From: Ktedonobacterales bacterium
Lineage (GTDB): Bacteria; Chloroflexota; Ktedonobacteria; Ktedonobacterales; JACDGC01
DNA: 11,479 nucleotides
Direction: 5' to 3'
Assembly (NCBI GenBank): GCA_013815535.1
Contig: JACDGC010000056.1
Location: 1 to 11,479, forward strand
Below, one piece after another: positions 5,810 through 11,479 of this stretch (positions within the stretch are counted from its first letter, which is position 1; each line of letters opens with the position of its first letter). The notes beneath the pieces were generated by a model that ran no database searches, was not told the origin of the DNA, and saw nothing but the letters and a program-made list of their open reading frames with translations. The translations under genes were made by a program, and so were the position numbers.

Positions 5810-6649
5810 ATGCCCACTTTTGATGAACAATACCGTGAATTGTTGCGTGCCATTGTGGCTGACGGCACGGAGGAACGCAATCAGCGCACCGGGCATCTGA
5901 CCCGCGCGCTGCCTGGCATGACGTTGGTGGCGACGGATGTGGCGGCGGATTTTCCCCTGCTGACGCTGCGGCGCATCCCCATCAACCTCTTCGTGGCAGA
6001 GCAAGTGTGGTTCTTGACGGGCGAACGTATGCCCGACCACTTCCTCAACCAGTTTACCCGCATCTGGGCCGACTTCACAAACGTGGCGGGTGTCGTCTCA
6101 GCGGCCTATGGCTATCGGTGGCGGCGCCACTTTGGGCGTGACCAGATCAGTGATCTGGTGACCTTGCTGGAACGCGATCCCTCGTCGCGCCAGGGCGTGG
6201 TCATTGCCTGGGACCCCGCGACGGATGGGTTGGCCTCGGGTGTGCAGCGCAAGAACGTTCCATGCCCCTACACCTTCACCGTCAACATCATTGGCGGGCG
6301 TCTGAACCTGCACAGCGTTGTGCGCTCGAATGATGTGCTGCTGGGGCTGCCGCATGATGTGGCGGGCTTCGCGCTGCTGCTGGGCATCCTGGCGGCGCGT
6401 CTGGGCGTGCAGCCGGGCAAATATACCCACTCGGTTTCGCACGCGCACATCTACGACATCCACTATGCTGCCGCTCAGACGATGATCGACCGCGTGCCAG
6501 CGCATCCGCCCATCACGCTGCGCGTCCCTGCAGATGCCTTCGACCGTGCCAGCGCGGGCGACACGCAGTTGGTGGTTGAATTGGTCGATCAATTGACGAC
6601 CCAATATCATCCGCAACCGACCATCAAGGGGCTGAAGATCGTGTTGTGA
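5810..6649 (+). CDS. Thymidylate-synthase-fold enzyme with Asn-to-Asp switch (possible dCMP/CMP hydroxymethylase)
   Basis: The 279-residue protein has the ThyA fold, which transfers a one-carbon unit from methylene-tetrahydrofolate to C5 of a pyrimidine nucleotide. Visible family elements: RTG (26-28), EQVWFLTG (64-71), IWADF (85-89), AAYGYRWR (98-105), DPSSRQ (123-128), catalytic Cys152 in VPCPYTF, RSND (172-175), and His213/Tyr215 in AHIYDIH. Aligned by distance from the catalytic Cys to E. coli ThyA as I recall it (C146), R172, S173, D175, H213 and Y215 fall on the expected positions. However, Asn177, which selects dUMP, is Asp183 (GLPHDVAGF). The His after the catalytic Cys is Pro, and the usual QRS is VRS. 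Asp at this position and RSNDV are features of T4 dCMP hydroxymethylase; MilA-type CMP hydroxymethylases also carry Asp here. The start at 5810 follows GGGGGAG by ~5 nt. A plain thymidylate synthase remains possible but is less likely. Confidence 0.9.
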   Translation: MPTFDEQYRELLRAIVADGTEERNQRTGHLTRALPGMTLVATDVAADFPLLTLRRIPINLFVAEQVWFLTGERMPDHFLNQFTRIWADFTNVAGVVSAAYGYRWRRHFGRDQISDLVTLLERDPSSRQGVVIAWDPATDGLASGVQRKNVPCPYTFTVNIIGGRLNLHSVVRSNDVLLGLPHDVAGFALLLGILAARLGVQPGKYTHSVSHAHIYDIHYAAAQTMIDRVPAHPPITLRVPADAFDRASAGDTQLVVELVDQLTTQYHPQPTIKGLKIVL

Positions 6650-6734
6650 AGGGGGCCGACAGGCGGGCACGAAAAGTGCGTCATGGTTGCGCATGCACAT
6701 GTCGTTGCACACCCACCCACAAGGAGCACCACTG

Positions 6735-7094
6735 ATGAGTACGCCGCAAGAAAACGATTCGCAGCAACAAGACGCCCAGATGCCCCCCGACATGGGGCAG
6801 ACCAACATCGCCCAAGGGCAGAGCCAGGACGCCACGCAACAGCAGCTCGATCAACTGCGGCGCGTCAGCGACCAAGACGAAGTGGCCCAGCAAAATCTGG
6901 ATGCGGTCAGTGGCACACCAGAGGGCCAATTGCCTGGCATCCTCAGCAGCACCAACAACCCTGATCCTTTGTTAGCTGACGGTGAGGATGATGACTTGGC
7001 CGATGATGAGAATGACGACCGCGACATCGCTGACGTGGATGATGTCGATGACGAAGACGAGATGACCGCCGCCGACATGGCGGGCCAGGGTTAG
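6735..7094 (+). CDS. Small highly acidic protein, 119 aa
   Basis: I do not recognise this family. The N-terminal 60 residues are rich in Gln, Asp and Asn, the middle is Pro/Gly-rich (TPEGQLPGIL, 61-70), and residues 82-109 contain 19 Asp/Glu out of 28. No Cys, membrane span or signal peptide is present; it should be soluble, strongly negative and largely disordered. ATG 6735 follows AAGGAG (6721-6726) by 8 nt, a very good site, and codon use is like its neighbours, so the gene is probably real. It starts 85 bp after the ThyA-fold gene and could be co-transcribed with it. Acidic tails of this kind can bind metal or basic proteins or mimic DNA, but nothing here decides among these. Confidence 0.8.
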   Translation: MSTPQENDSQQQDAQMPPDMGQTNIAQGQSQDATQQQLDQLRRVSDQDEVAQQNLDAVSGTPEGQLPGILSSTNNPDPLLADGEDDDLADDENDDRDIADVDDVDDEDEMTAADMAGQG

Positions 7095-7198
7095 CCTTCC
7101 TCAACGCCTGACTTGCGGCATTTGGCCCCGTCGGTATGCTGGAAATACGGTCTTGTGCGATAGTGCAGCACCGCAACGCCATTTGCCGGAGGGGTCAC

Positions 7199-7423
7199 AT
7201 GCTGCTGACATATGCCCATGCCCTCGCGTATATCTTACTGCGCGTGCGTGGCCCCTTGATGCTGCTAGCCGCCATCGTCGCGTGCGGTGCGGTGGTGGCA
7301 GCCCTCCTCGCCCGCCAACAGCAAGCGCGCTTATGTGCCGCCCGCCCCCAGGCGAAGATCCTCACATTCCGTCCGCGCACCGTCATGGGCGTACAGAACG
7401 ACGAAGACCGCCACGCGGCCTGA
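7199..7423 (+). CDS. Small single-span membrane protein, 74 aa
   Basis: The product begins MLLTYAHALAYILLRVRG, has one clear hydrophobic span at about 19-38 (PLMLLAAIVACGAVVAALLA), and ends in a basic then polar tail. No family is recognised. ATG 7199 follows GGAGG (7188-7192) by 6 nt, which is the main support. A weak promoter, TTGCGG (7113-7118) with TATGCT (7135-7140) at 16 bp, may serve it. The span could also be a signal anchor. Being short and without known relatives, it is a moderate call. Confidence 0.62.
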   Translation: MLLTYAHALAYILLRVRGPLMLLAAIVACGAVVAALLARQQQARLCAARPQAKILTFRPRTVMGVQNDEDRHAA

Positions 7424-7458
7424 TGAGAGCACTATCCCTCTTCTTCTTCGGCAGCACG

Positions 7459-7464
7459 TATAAA
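7459..7464 (+). promoter_or_regulatory. -10-like element before the ArsR-type gene
   Basis: TATAAA lies 12 bp before the ATG at 7477, with no good -35 hexamer. Transcription from it would start around 7471, so the mRNA would be leaderless or nearly so. That agrees with the absence of a ribosome site before 7477. Confidence 0.4.
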
Positions 7465-7476
7465 ACATTCCCTGGT

Positions 7477-7781
7477 ATGAGGGGCAATCGCCCGATATCT
7501 TCAAGGCGCTGGCAGATGAGCATCGGCGACTTTTACTCGATCTGCTCTTCGCGCAGGATGGTCAGACGCTGGTGCAACTGAGCGCCCATCTGCCGATGAC
7601 ACGCTTTGGCTGCATGAAACACCTGCACATTCTCGAAGAGGTGGGCTTGGTGACAACCCGCAAAGAGGGGCGCACCAAACGCCACTTCCTCAACCCCGTT
7701 CCTCTGCAACTGGTCTACGACCGCTGGGTGAGCAAGTATGCGCGTCCCTGGACACGCACGCTGGTGCCGCCTAGTGAGTAG
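7477..7781 (+). pseudogene. ArsR-family transcriptional regulator with a 1-nt frameshift
   Basis: Frame 7485-7781 encodes a winged-helix regulator: SPDIFKALADEHRRLLLDLLF, the recognition helix in PMTRFGCMKHLHILEEVGL, the wing TTRKEGRTKRHFLN, then PVPLQLVYDRWVSKYARPW. This is the ArsR subgroup with PMTRFGxMKHL and DRWxSKYAxPW, often encoded next to an SRPBCC/AHSA1-domain partner. The frame has no ATG, GTG or TTG start before the first helix; upstream it runs into a TAA at 7461. ATG 7477 is in another frame and would join correctly if the GGGG at 7481-7484 had one more G, giving MRGQSPDIF and a 101-residue protein of normal length. A sequencing error, a recent inactivation or programmed slippage could each explain this. 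The expected metal-binding ELCVC motif is absent, so it would not be a metal sensor. No SRPBCC partner is next to it. Confidence 0.8.
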
Positions 7782-7843
7782 CGTGCCGTATCAGCAAAGT
7801 TCATCAGCGTTTCGAGAGGAAGCGGAGGCTGGCACCGCGCAGC

Positions 7844-8842
7844 CTAAGGATTCGCTGTGAGCGCGGGATAGTGCACCGTGCGGAAGTCGTGCAAGCGCGC
7901 CTCGCCAGTGCCGGTGCCAGCTGCCACGGCGGCGGTATCCATCACGCGGGTGTCGTCGTCGAGCAGGGCGGCATGGCGGCGATTCGCGATGAACCGTTCC
8001 AGGCCCGCATCGGCCAGCAGCCATTCGGCCAGCAAGACGTAGCCCGACCAGACGCGTTGGTCCTGGGTCCGTTCCCATACGGGTTCGCCATAGCGAAACG
8101 CGTGATCATAGAAATCGCTCTGGCGGATGGCGAAGGGGAACATGCGCTCTTTGATGTCTTCCCCTTCGACCTCGCCCGAGTGCATCAGTGTGTTGACGAT
8201 GTCGCCGATGCGTTTGTTGCGCGGCTCACAGTGGGTAAGCACGATGCCCCCCAACGTCGCCCGCGCGTTGGCCTCGCGTCCGCGTCGCAGCAGGCGCAGC
8301 GTCGCATCGATGCCCTCCAGCGACGATGCTTCCGCGATGAAGGGGACGAGGATGCGATCCGTCGCCACCAGGGCATTGTCGAGCAAGATGCCATCTTCCG
8401 CCGGAAAATCCACGAGGATGAGGTCGAAGGCGGAATCCATGCTGCGCAAGATGCCGTCGATGATGAAGGGCGATTGCAGGTGTCGGGTGATGGCCCCCAG
8501 CCCTTCGTCATAGGGCAGCAGATGCATCATGCCGCCGCTCCAACTGGGTTTGGCGATGAGGGGCACGGGCAGATGCAGCGCCTCTAGCCCCGCTAGCACA
8601 TCGTCGGGGTGGGGCAAGTCGTGCGGCTGCAATTGCGTGAAAGGCTCCAGCAGTTCGCTGAGGCCGCCGTGGTTCGAGGTCGGCCAACTATCACGCATGG
8701 CCGTGGAGACGGAGCCAGGCTGAGCGAGATCCACCATCAATACGCGTGCCCCATAGAGGGCACACAGACGCGCCAGGGTCGTTACCGTCGTGGATTTCCC
8801 CTGGCCGCCCTTCTTGATCGCTACGCCATAGACCCGCTGCAT
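7844..8842 (-). CDS. ParA/MinD-family ATPase, orphan
   Basis: This 332-residue P-loop ATPase belongs to the ParA superfamily, which positions DNA or protein cargo through ATP-dependent dimerisation and nonspecific DNA binding. The deviant Walker A motif KKGGQGKSTT (10-19) has both signature lysines (K11, K16). Walker A' is RVLMVDLAQPG (33-43, D38) and Walker B is FDLILVDFP (139-147, D145). There is no N-terminal helix-turn-helix, as in type Ib or chromosomal ParA. It is longer than most of those: residues 50-125 hold extra sequence and residues 285-332 an unmatched tail ending in YPALTANP. The start at 8842 follows GGAAGG by 9 nt. It has a strong promoter at 8922-8894. No ParB gene or recognisable parS lies in the window. 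The gene faces away from the membrane protein at 9665 across a gap with DnaA-box-like sites. A 6-bp hairpin without a T run overlaps its stop. Confidence 0.92.
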   Translation of the reverse strand: MQRVYGVAIKKGGQGKSTTVTTLARLCALYGARVLMVDLAQPGSVSTAMRDSWPTSNHGGLSELLEPFTQLQPHDLPHPDDVLAGLEALHLPVPLIAKPSWSGGMMHLLPYDEGLGAITRHLQSPFIIDGILRSMDSAFDLILVDFPAEDGILLDNALVATDRILVPFIAEASSLEGIDATLRLLRRGREANARATLGGIVLTHCEPRNKRIGDIVNTLMHSGEVEGEDIKERMFPFAIRQSDFYDHAFRYGEPVWERTQDQRVWSGYVLLAEWLLADAGLERFIANRRHAALLDDDTRVMDTAAVAAGTGTGEARLHDFRTVHYPALTANP

Positions 8843-8893
8843 AGGTACCCGCCTTCCCGACCGTTCAACCAGATGTTCGCATCACACCTAGTT

Positions 8894-8922
8894 AGTATCC
8901 CCCTGGCGATGGATATTGTCAA
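8894..8922 (-). promoter_or_regulatory. Promoter of the parA-like gene
   Basis: On the minus strand a perfect TTGACA (8922-8917) and GATACT (8899-8894, 4/6) are separated by 17 bp. Transcription would begin near 8887, giving a leader of about 45 nt before ATG 8842. Confidence 0.8.
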
Positions 8923-9158
8923 TTCTCTGCGCGAAATGGTAACTCGCCTGCGCCATTTTCCGCAAATCGCGTTTTCCATCTGTGAGTCGTTCCAAAACGC
9001 TGGCAAATACGAAAATTGGTGAGCGTCTCCTACGAATAGATCAGCTTGCCCCAGCCAGATGTGCCTACGCCTGATCTCGTGTGCCTGGGAACGGCATGCA
9101 GCCGCAATTATGGAACGGGCGTTTTAGCCAAGATGGCGTAGCCCGATCGTCGATTTTG

Positions 9159-9197
9159 GAACATATGTATCATGGTGATGGAGGCGGTCATATGTTC
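9159..9197. repeat. 9-bp inverted repeat in the parA-9665 gap
   Basis: GAACATATG (9159-9167) and CATATGTTC (9189-9197) are exact reverse complements with 21 bp between them. Each arm contains the palindrome CATATG. The arms could bind a dimeric regulator or a partition protein; a stem-loop is also possible. Confidence 0.5.
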
Positions 9198-9287
9198 TGG
9201 TAGACAGACAAACGTGGCTTGCCGCCTTGCCTCATTTGTCCTTGGGTAAAATAGTCCTATGGGATACTAGCCCGATTGGCTGGACTC

Positions 9288-9316
9288 TTGGTGTGCAGTA
9301 GCAGCGATGTTACACT
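9288..9316 (+). promoter_or_regulatory. Weak candidate promoter toward the membrane protein gene
   Basis: TTGGTG (9288-9293) and TACACT (9311-9316) are separated by 17 bp. Matches are only 3/6 and 4/6, but this is the best plus-strand pair found upstream of 9665. Transcription from it would run through the DnaA-box-like cluster. Confidence 0.35.
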
Positions 9317-9327
9317 AGGAATACGAG

Positions 9328-9368
9328 TTATCCACCGGACTTATGCACAAGTGGTCCACTTATCCACA
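9328..9368 (+). other. Cluster of three DnaA-box-like sites
   Basis: Three 9-mers in the same direction fit the DnaA-box consensus TTATNCACA: TTATCCACC (9328-9336, one mismatch), TTATGCACA (9341-9349, full match) and TTATCCACA (9360-9368, full match to the strongest form). Between and overlapping the last two is a 13-bp palindrome, AAGTGG-T-CCACTT (9349-9361). Three such sites in 41 bp are not expected by chance. Three boxes are few for a chromosomal oriC; a plasmid-type origin, a DnaA-titration site or DnaA-controlled transcription are possible. Confidence 0.62.
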
Positions 9369-9452
9369 GGCGTGCGGGAAACATGCCAGCAACCATCCCC
9401 GCGAGTGCGCCTTTAACGGGAAGCTCTGTGCAGTGCCGGATCTGGCTGATTC

Positions 9453-9632
9453 ATGCGCAAAGTCGTCGGGAAACCAGGCAAGGCTGCTTGTGCGACCGTT
9501 CCCCAGCAGGCCAGCGGCATCGTGGAGAGGAAGGCGATGCTCCAGGGGGAACGCTCTATCTCGCCATTGATGTGCGTCAAACATGAACTGTATGGCCAGC
9601 GCGAAGTGAAAGTGCGCGAGCAGGCGCAGTGA
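9453..9632 (+). CDS. Doubtful small ORF, 59 aa, upstream of the membrane protein
   Basis: ATG 9453 opens a 59-codon frame (MRKVVGKPGKAACATVPQQ...) ending in TGA at 9630-9632. The last base of the stop is the A of an in-frame ATG of the downstream gene (TGATG), an arrangement often seen with translational coupling. Against it: no clear ribosome site, no recognised family, and a better start for the downstream gene at 9665. It may be a chance frame. Confidence 0.25.
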   Translation: MRKVVGKPGKAACATVPQQASGIVERKAMLQGERSISPLMCVKHELYGQREVKVREQAQ

Positions 9633-9664
9633 TGCCTGCCCGGCGCAAGGAGGAATCTGACATC

Positions 9665-10918
9665 ATGTCACAAGCAACCGCTGATATTCCAGAGGTTAAA
9701 GGGAAAAAAGAAGAAGCCTTGCCATTACCTGGCTTCTTGATGAAGATCTACTACATTTTCCCCATCGTGCTGTATCTGCCAGATATGCTCTTCAACTTTT
9801 TTGTCTACTCAGACGGGTCAGGATTAGATCTGAATAATCTCAGCAATCCCATCAGCATCTTTTACGCAGCGCTATGGGGATTCCTTTCCATCGGCATCGT
9901 TGGCATGGCATGGCTCTGTTCGGTGCTTGCCCCCTGGCATTGGTTGCGAGGCAATAAGTTCCAATCAATCATGTGTTGGGTTGGTGTGCTGGTAGCGACA
10001 GGTATCACAACGTGGAACTCTCTGGCCTTCCGTTCAGAAAAGTATCACGCTTTTAAGACCGATTCCTGGCTCGGAACTGCCTCACACAATGGCGGTTTCA
10101 GCTTGACAATGATCCTTGTCAGCGTATCGCCGCCGTTCTGGGGCCTCTTTTGGGCCCTCGTGCAACCCGCCATTGGGAAGAAGTCGGCCAACGAAGCGGC
10201 AGAGGACCATCAAGCCAAGCTTATCCGCCTTCAACAGGAAGCCGAGTATAAGCGGCTGCGCGCTGAGGCGAATGCTGGCATCCGTGCGGCCCAGTTGAAA
10301 GGCTTTGCCGCCACGGTGAAGGCCGCACGCGAGCAGGCTGGTACCCAGGTTGGCGGTGCCACCGTGACCGAGGATGCGCAGATCAGCGGCCCCATTTCGA
10401 GCGAGATGCCCGCGCTGCCTGAGCGCGTCGTGCCCCTGCCCCGTCGCCTGAGCGAGCGCCGCGCCAACTGGAGCGACGAACTGAGCGAGAGCGGCGAGCA
10501 CGAGATGTTGCGCGGCGCGGCGGCCAGCATGTCGTACTCCGTCGCGGCGGAACCGCGCGATGATGTCTTTGAGGCCCCCAGTGGCGAGTTCGCGGCGCGT
10601 CCCTACCAGGGCATGCTGCTGGACGGTCGCACGCCCGGTGGCTCGCCCTCTGGCGAAAACGAAACGGTGCTCAATACCTCGCGCCCCGGCATTCCCCGCG
10701 CCAGCACGCTGCTGCGCAACTATGCTGATGGCGAGCATGTGATGCGCACCATCGATGCCGATGTCGAGCGCATGCGCGGCCAAGGTATGAAGGTGACGAT
10801 CAAGTCCTTCGCCGAGTTCCGTGGCATCGAGTTGAGCCTTTCCAAGCAATTGCTCGCCAAGTGGCGCGAATGGAAGCAAGCCCAACAGCCCACCGAGCGC
10901 GCCGCCATCGCCGAATAA
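9665..10918 (+). CDS. Four-span membrane protein with coiled coil and possible C-terminal DNA-binding region
   Basis: No family is recognised. The 417-residue protein has a short polar N-terminus, then four hydrophobic segments at about 27-48, 63-89, 101-121 and 143-170. A charged Ala/Glu/Arg/Lys stretch (172-225) looks like a coiled coil. A low-complexity linker (226-345) follows, and then a compact segment, MRTIDADVERMRGQGMKVTIKSFAEFRGIELSLSKQLLAKWREW (given here in part: key region 360-403), which reads like a helix-turn-helix: TIKSFAEFRGIE, turn, LSKQLLAKW. Start 9665 follows AAGGAGG (9647-9653) by 11 nt; ATG 9632 is an alternative. The membrane part uses more A/T-ending codons than the GC-rich tail, as if two modules had been joined. 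It is divergent from the ParA gene and ends in a strong terminator, so it could be a membrane anchor or DNA-binding partner for that ATPase; this is inference. Confidence 0.88.
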   Translation: MSQATADIPEVKGKKEEALPLPGFLMKIYYIFPIVLYLPDMLFNFFVYSDGSGLDLNNLSNPISIFYAALWGFLSIGIVGMAWLCSVLAPWHWLRGNKFQSIMCWVGVLVATGITTWNSLAFRSEKYHAFKTDSWLGTASHNGGFSLTMILVSVSPPFWGLFWALVQPAIGKKSANEAAEDHQAKLIRLQQEAEYKRLRAEANAGIRAAQLKGFAATVKAAREQAGTQVGGATVTEDAQISGPISSEMPALPERVVPLPRRLSERRANWSDELSESGEHEMLRGAAASMSYSVAAEPRDDVFEAPSGEFAARPYQGMLLDGRTPGGSPSGENETVLNTSRPGIPRASTLLRNYADGEHVMRTIDADVERMRGQGMKVTIKSFAEFRGIELSLSKQLLAKWREWKQAQQPTERAAIAE

Positions 10919-10939
10919 CCCTTTCCCGTTACCTCCTGT

Positions 10940-10978
10940 CAGTGGCCAGATCACACGATCTGGCCACTGGCTTTTTTT
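10940..10978 (+). terminator. Strong intrinsic terminator
   Basis: A perfect 13-bp stem, CAGTGGCCAGATC (10940-10952) with GATCTGGCCACTG (10957-10969), closes a 4-nt loop and is followed by GC and seven T (10972-10978). It lies 21 bp after the stop codon at 10918. Confidence 0.96.
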
Positions 10979-11004
10979 GCCCACAGGCCCCTTGCCTCGC
11001 TAAA

Positions 11005-11032
11005 TTGACAAATCGTGTCGGTTGCCTATAAT
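11005..11032 (+). promoter_or_regulatory. Consensus sigma70 promoter of the right-edge gene
   Basis: TTGACA (11005-11010) and TATAAT (11027-11032) both match consensus perfectly with a 16-bp spacer. Transcription should begin near 11039, about 28 nt before the start codon. No operator-like symmetry was seen around it. Confidence 0.95.
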
Positions 11033-11066
11033 CAGCAGATGACACACCATACGGGAGGATAGCGGC

Positions 11067-11479
11067 ATGGAAGAGCATATCGCGACGGTAGGCTGGCAGA
11101 ATACCCTGCGGCGCGTAACGGATGTCGTTCCTCTGGCGCGGTGGCCGCTGTTGCTGGGGGCGGTTCTGGCGCTACCCCTGCCATTCGTGCCATGGTTTAC
11201 GGTGCAATTTTGTGGCCTTACTTGCGACAACAGCGCGGCGGCGGCTGGTGATACGACGATCAATCCGCTGCGAGTGGTCTTGGCGAATCTGATGAGCGAT
11301 GTCCCGGCATATGCGCATTTCGTCCCATTGCGTGTGGGAATCTTGCTGGTGCTGGGGTTGCCAGGGATTTTGGGTGGGGTTTGGTTGCGTAGCAGCATCC
11401 GCACGCGGGCGCAACAGATCGGCGCCCTATTGCTGAGCATTTGGCTTGTAGGCTTCGTCGGCCTAGAGGCATATGCATT
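11067..11479 (+). CDS. Membrane protein, 5' part, cut by the right edge
   Basis: The frame stays open from ATG 11067 to the end of the window (137 codons). GGGAGG (11053-11058) lies 8 nt before the start. Hydrophobic segments occur at about 26-44, 88-107 and 118-136. The first loop contains a Cys pair (C49, C53 in FCGLTCDN) on what is probably the outer face, which could form a disulfide. No family is recognised from this part. It has its own consensus promoter and follows a strong terminator, so it begins a new transcription unit. Confidence 0.85.
   Translation, partial: MEEHIATVGWQNTLRRVTDVVPLARWPLLLGAVLALPLPFVPWFTVQFCGLTCDNSAAAAGDTTINPLRVVLANLMSDVPAYAHFVPLRVGILLVLGLPGILGGVWLRSSIRTRAQQIGALLLSIWLVGFVGLEAYA

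Larger units (their letters stand above)
8843..9664. other. 820-bp intergenic region with origin-like or centromere-like features
   Basis: No convincing gene of normal size lies here. From left to right it holds the parA promoter (8922-8894), a loose GCGTTTT/AAAACGC inverted repeat (8969-8975 and 8994-9000), a 9-bp inverted repeat (9159-9197), a weak plus-strand promoter (9288-9316), three DnaA-box-like 9-mers with a palindrome (9328-9368), and a doubtful 59-codon frame (9453-9632). Base composition is less GC-rich than the neighbours between about 8880 and 9370. No tandem iterons were found by eye. Confidence 0.5.

Noticed and set aside
7871..8587. 238-codon frame on the plus strand
   Set aside because: It is antisense to the ParA gene, which has clear Walker motifs, a promoter and a ribosome site.
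9343..9586. Overlapping short frames of 67-75 codons on both strands (9343-9570, 9383-9586, 9360-9584)
   Set aside because: None has a ribosome site or recognisable motif, and they overlap each other and the DnaA-box-like cluster.
8843..9664. CRISPR array or tandem iterons in the long gap
   Set aside because: No regularly spaced direct repeats were found; only the three DnaA-box-like 9-mers and separate inverted repeats are present.
10082..10984. 300-codon frame on the minus strand
   Set aside because: It is antisense to the 417-residue membrane protein and includes that gene's intrinsic terminator; no motifs are seen.
11000..11440. 146-codon frame on the minus strand
   Set aside because: It covers the consensus promoter and the first part of the right-edge membrane protein gene, whose plus-strand reading has a good ribosome site and membrane spans.

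Overview
The window is 11.5 kb of bacterial DNA, by eye about 60% GC. Most genes have AAGGAG-type ribosome sites, and sigma70-type promoters are easy to see. The gene set and protein style (long hydrophobic Leu/Val runs, a LaeA-like methyltransferase, an ArsR regulator of the PMTRFGxMKHL type) suggest a free-living bacterium, perhaps Chloroflexota. That assignment is a guess from protein flavour, because no phylogenetic marker lies in the window.

Layout: (a) 1-1484: a possible C-terminal gene fragment, the Mn-type superoxide dismutase gene sodA (minus) with an intrinsic terminator and an extended -10 promoter, and a small helical unknown gene (minus). That gene's promoter contains a perfect inverted repeat in operator position. 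(b) 1559-3682: a CPA1/NhaP-type Na+/H+ antiporter and a small DUF4870-like membrane protein (plus). (c) 3721-3876: tRNA-Val(GAC) on the minus strand with a strong promoter and a 32-bp perfect palindrome just past its 3' end. (d) 3863-5737: two methyltransferase genes (plus). The first is a clear relative of the ArmA/RmtB aminoglycoside-resistance 16S rRNA methyltransferases; the second is a LaeA-like class I SAM methyltransferase. (e) 5810-6649: a thymidylate-synthase-fold enzyme whose substrate-selecting Asn is replaced by Asp, as in dCMP/CMP hydroxymethylases. (f) 6735-7781: a very acidic small protein, a small single-span membrane protein, and an ArsR-family regulator whose reading frame is broken by one base at a GGGG run. 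(g) 7844-10978: an orphan ParA ATPase (minus) and a 417-residue protein with four membrane spans and a possible C-terminal DNA-binding region (plus). They diverge from an 820-bp gap holding three clustered DnaA-box-like 9-mers, a 13-bp palindrome and a 9-bp inverted repeat. (h) 11005-11479: a consensus promoter driving a membrane protein cut off by the window edge.

The housekeeping genes (sodA, antiporter, tRNA) look like ordinary chromosome. The two stretches most worth attention are 3863-6649, which holds an unusual 16S methyltransferase relative and the Asp-type ThyA-fold enzyme, and 7844-10978, which looks like a segregation or replication module built from a ParA, a DnaA-box cluster and a membrane-anchored partner. 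No ParB, replication initiator, transposase, integrase or CRISPR array is visible.
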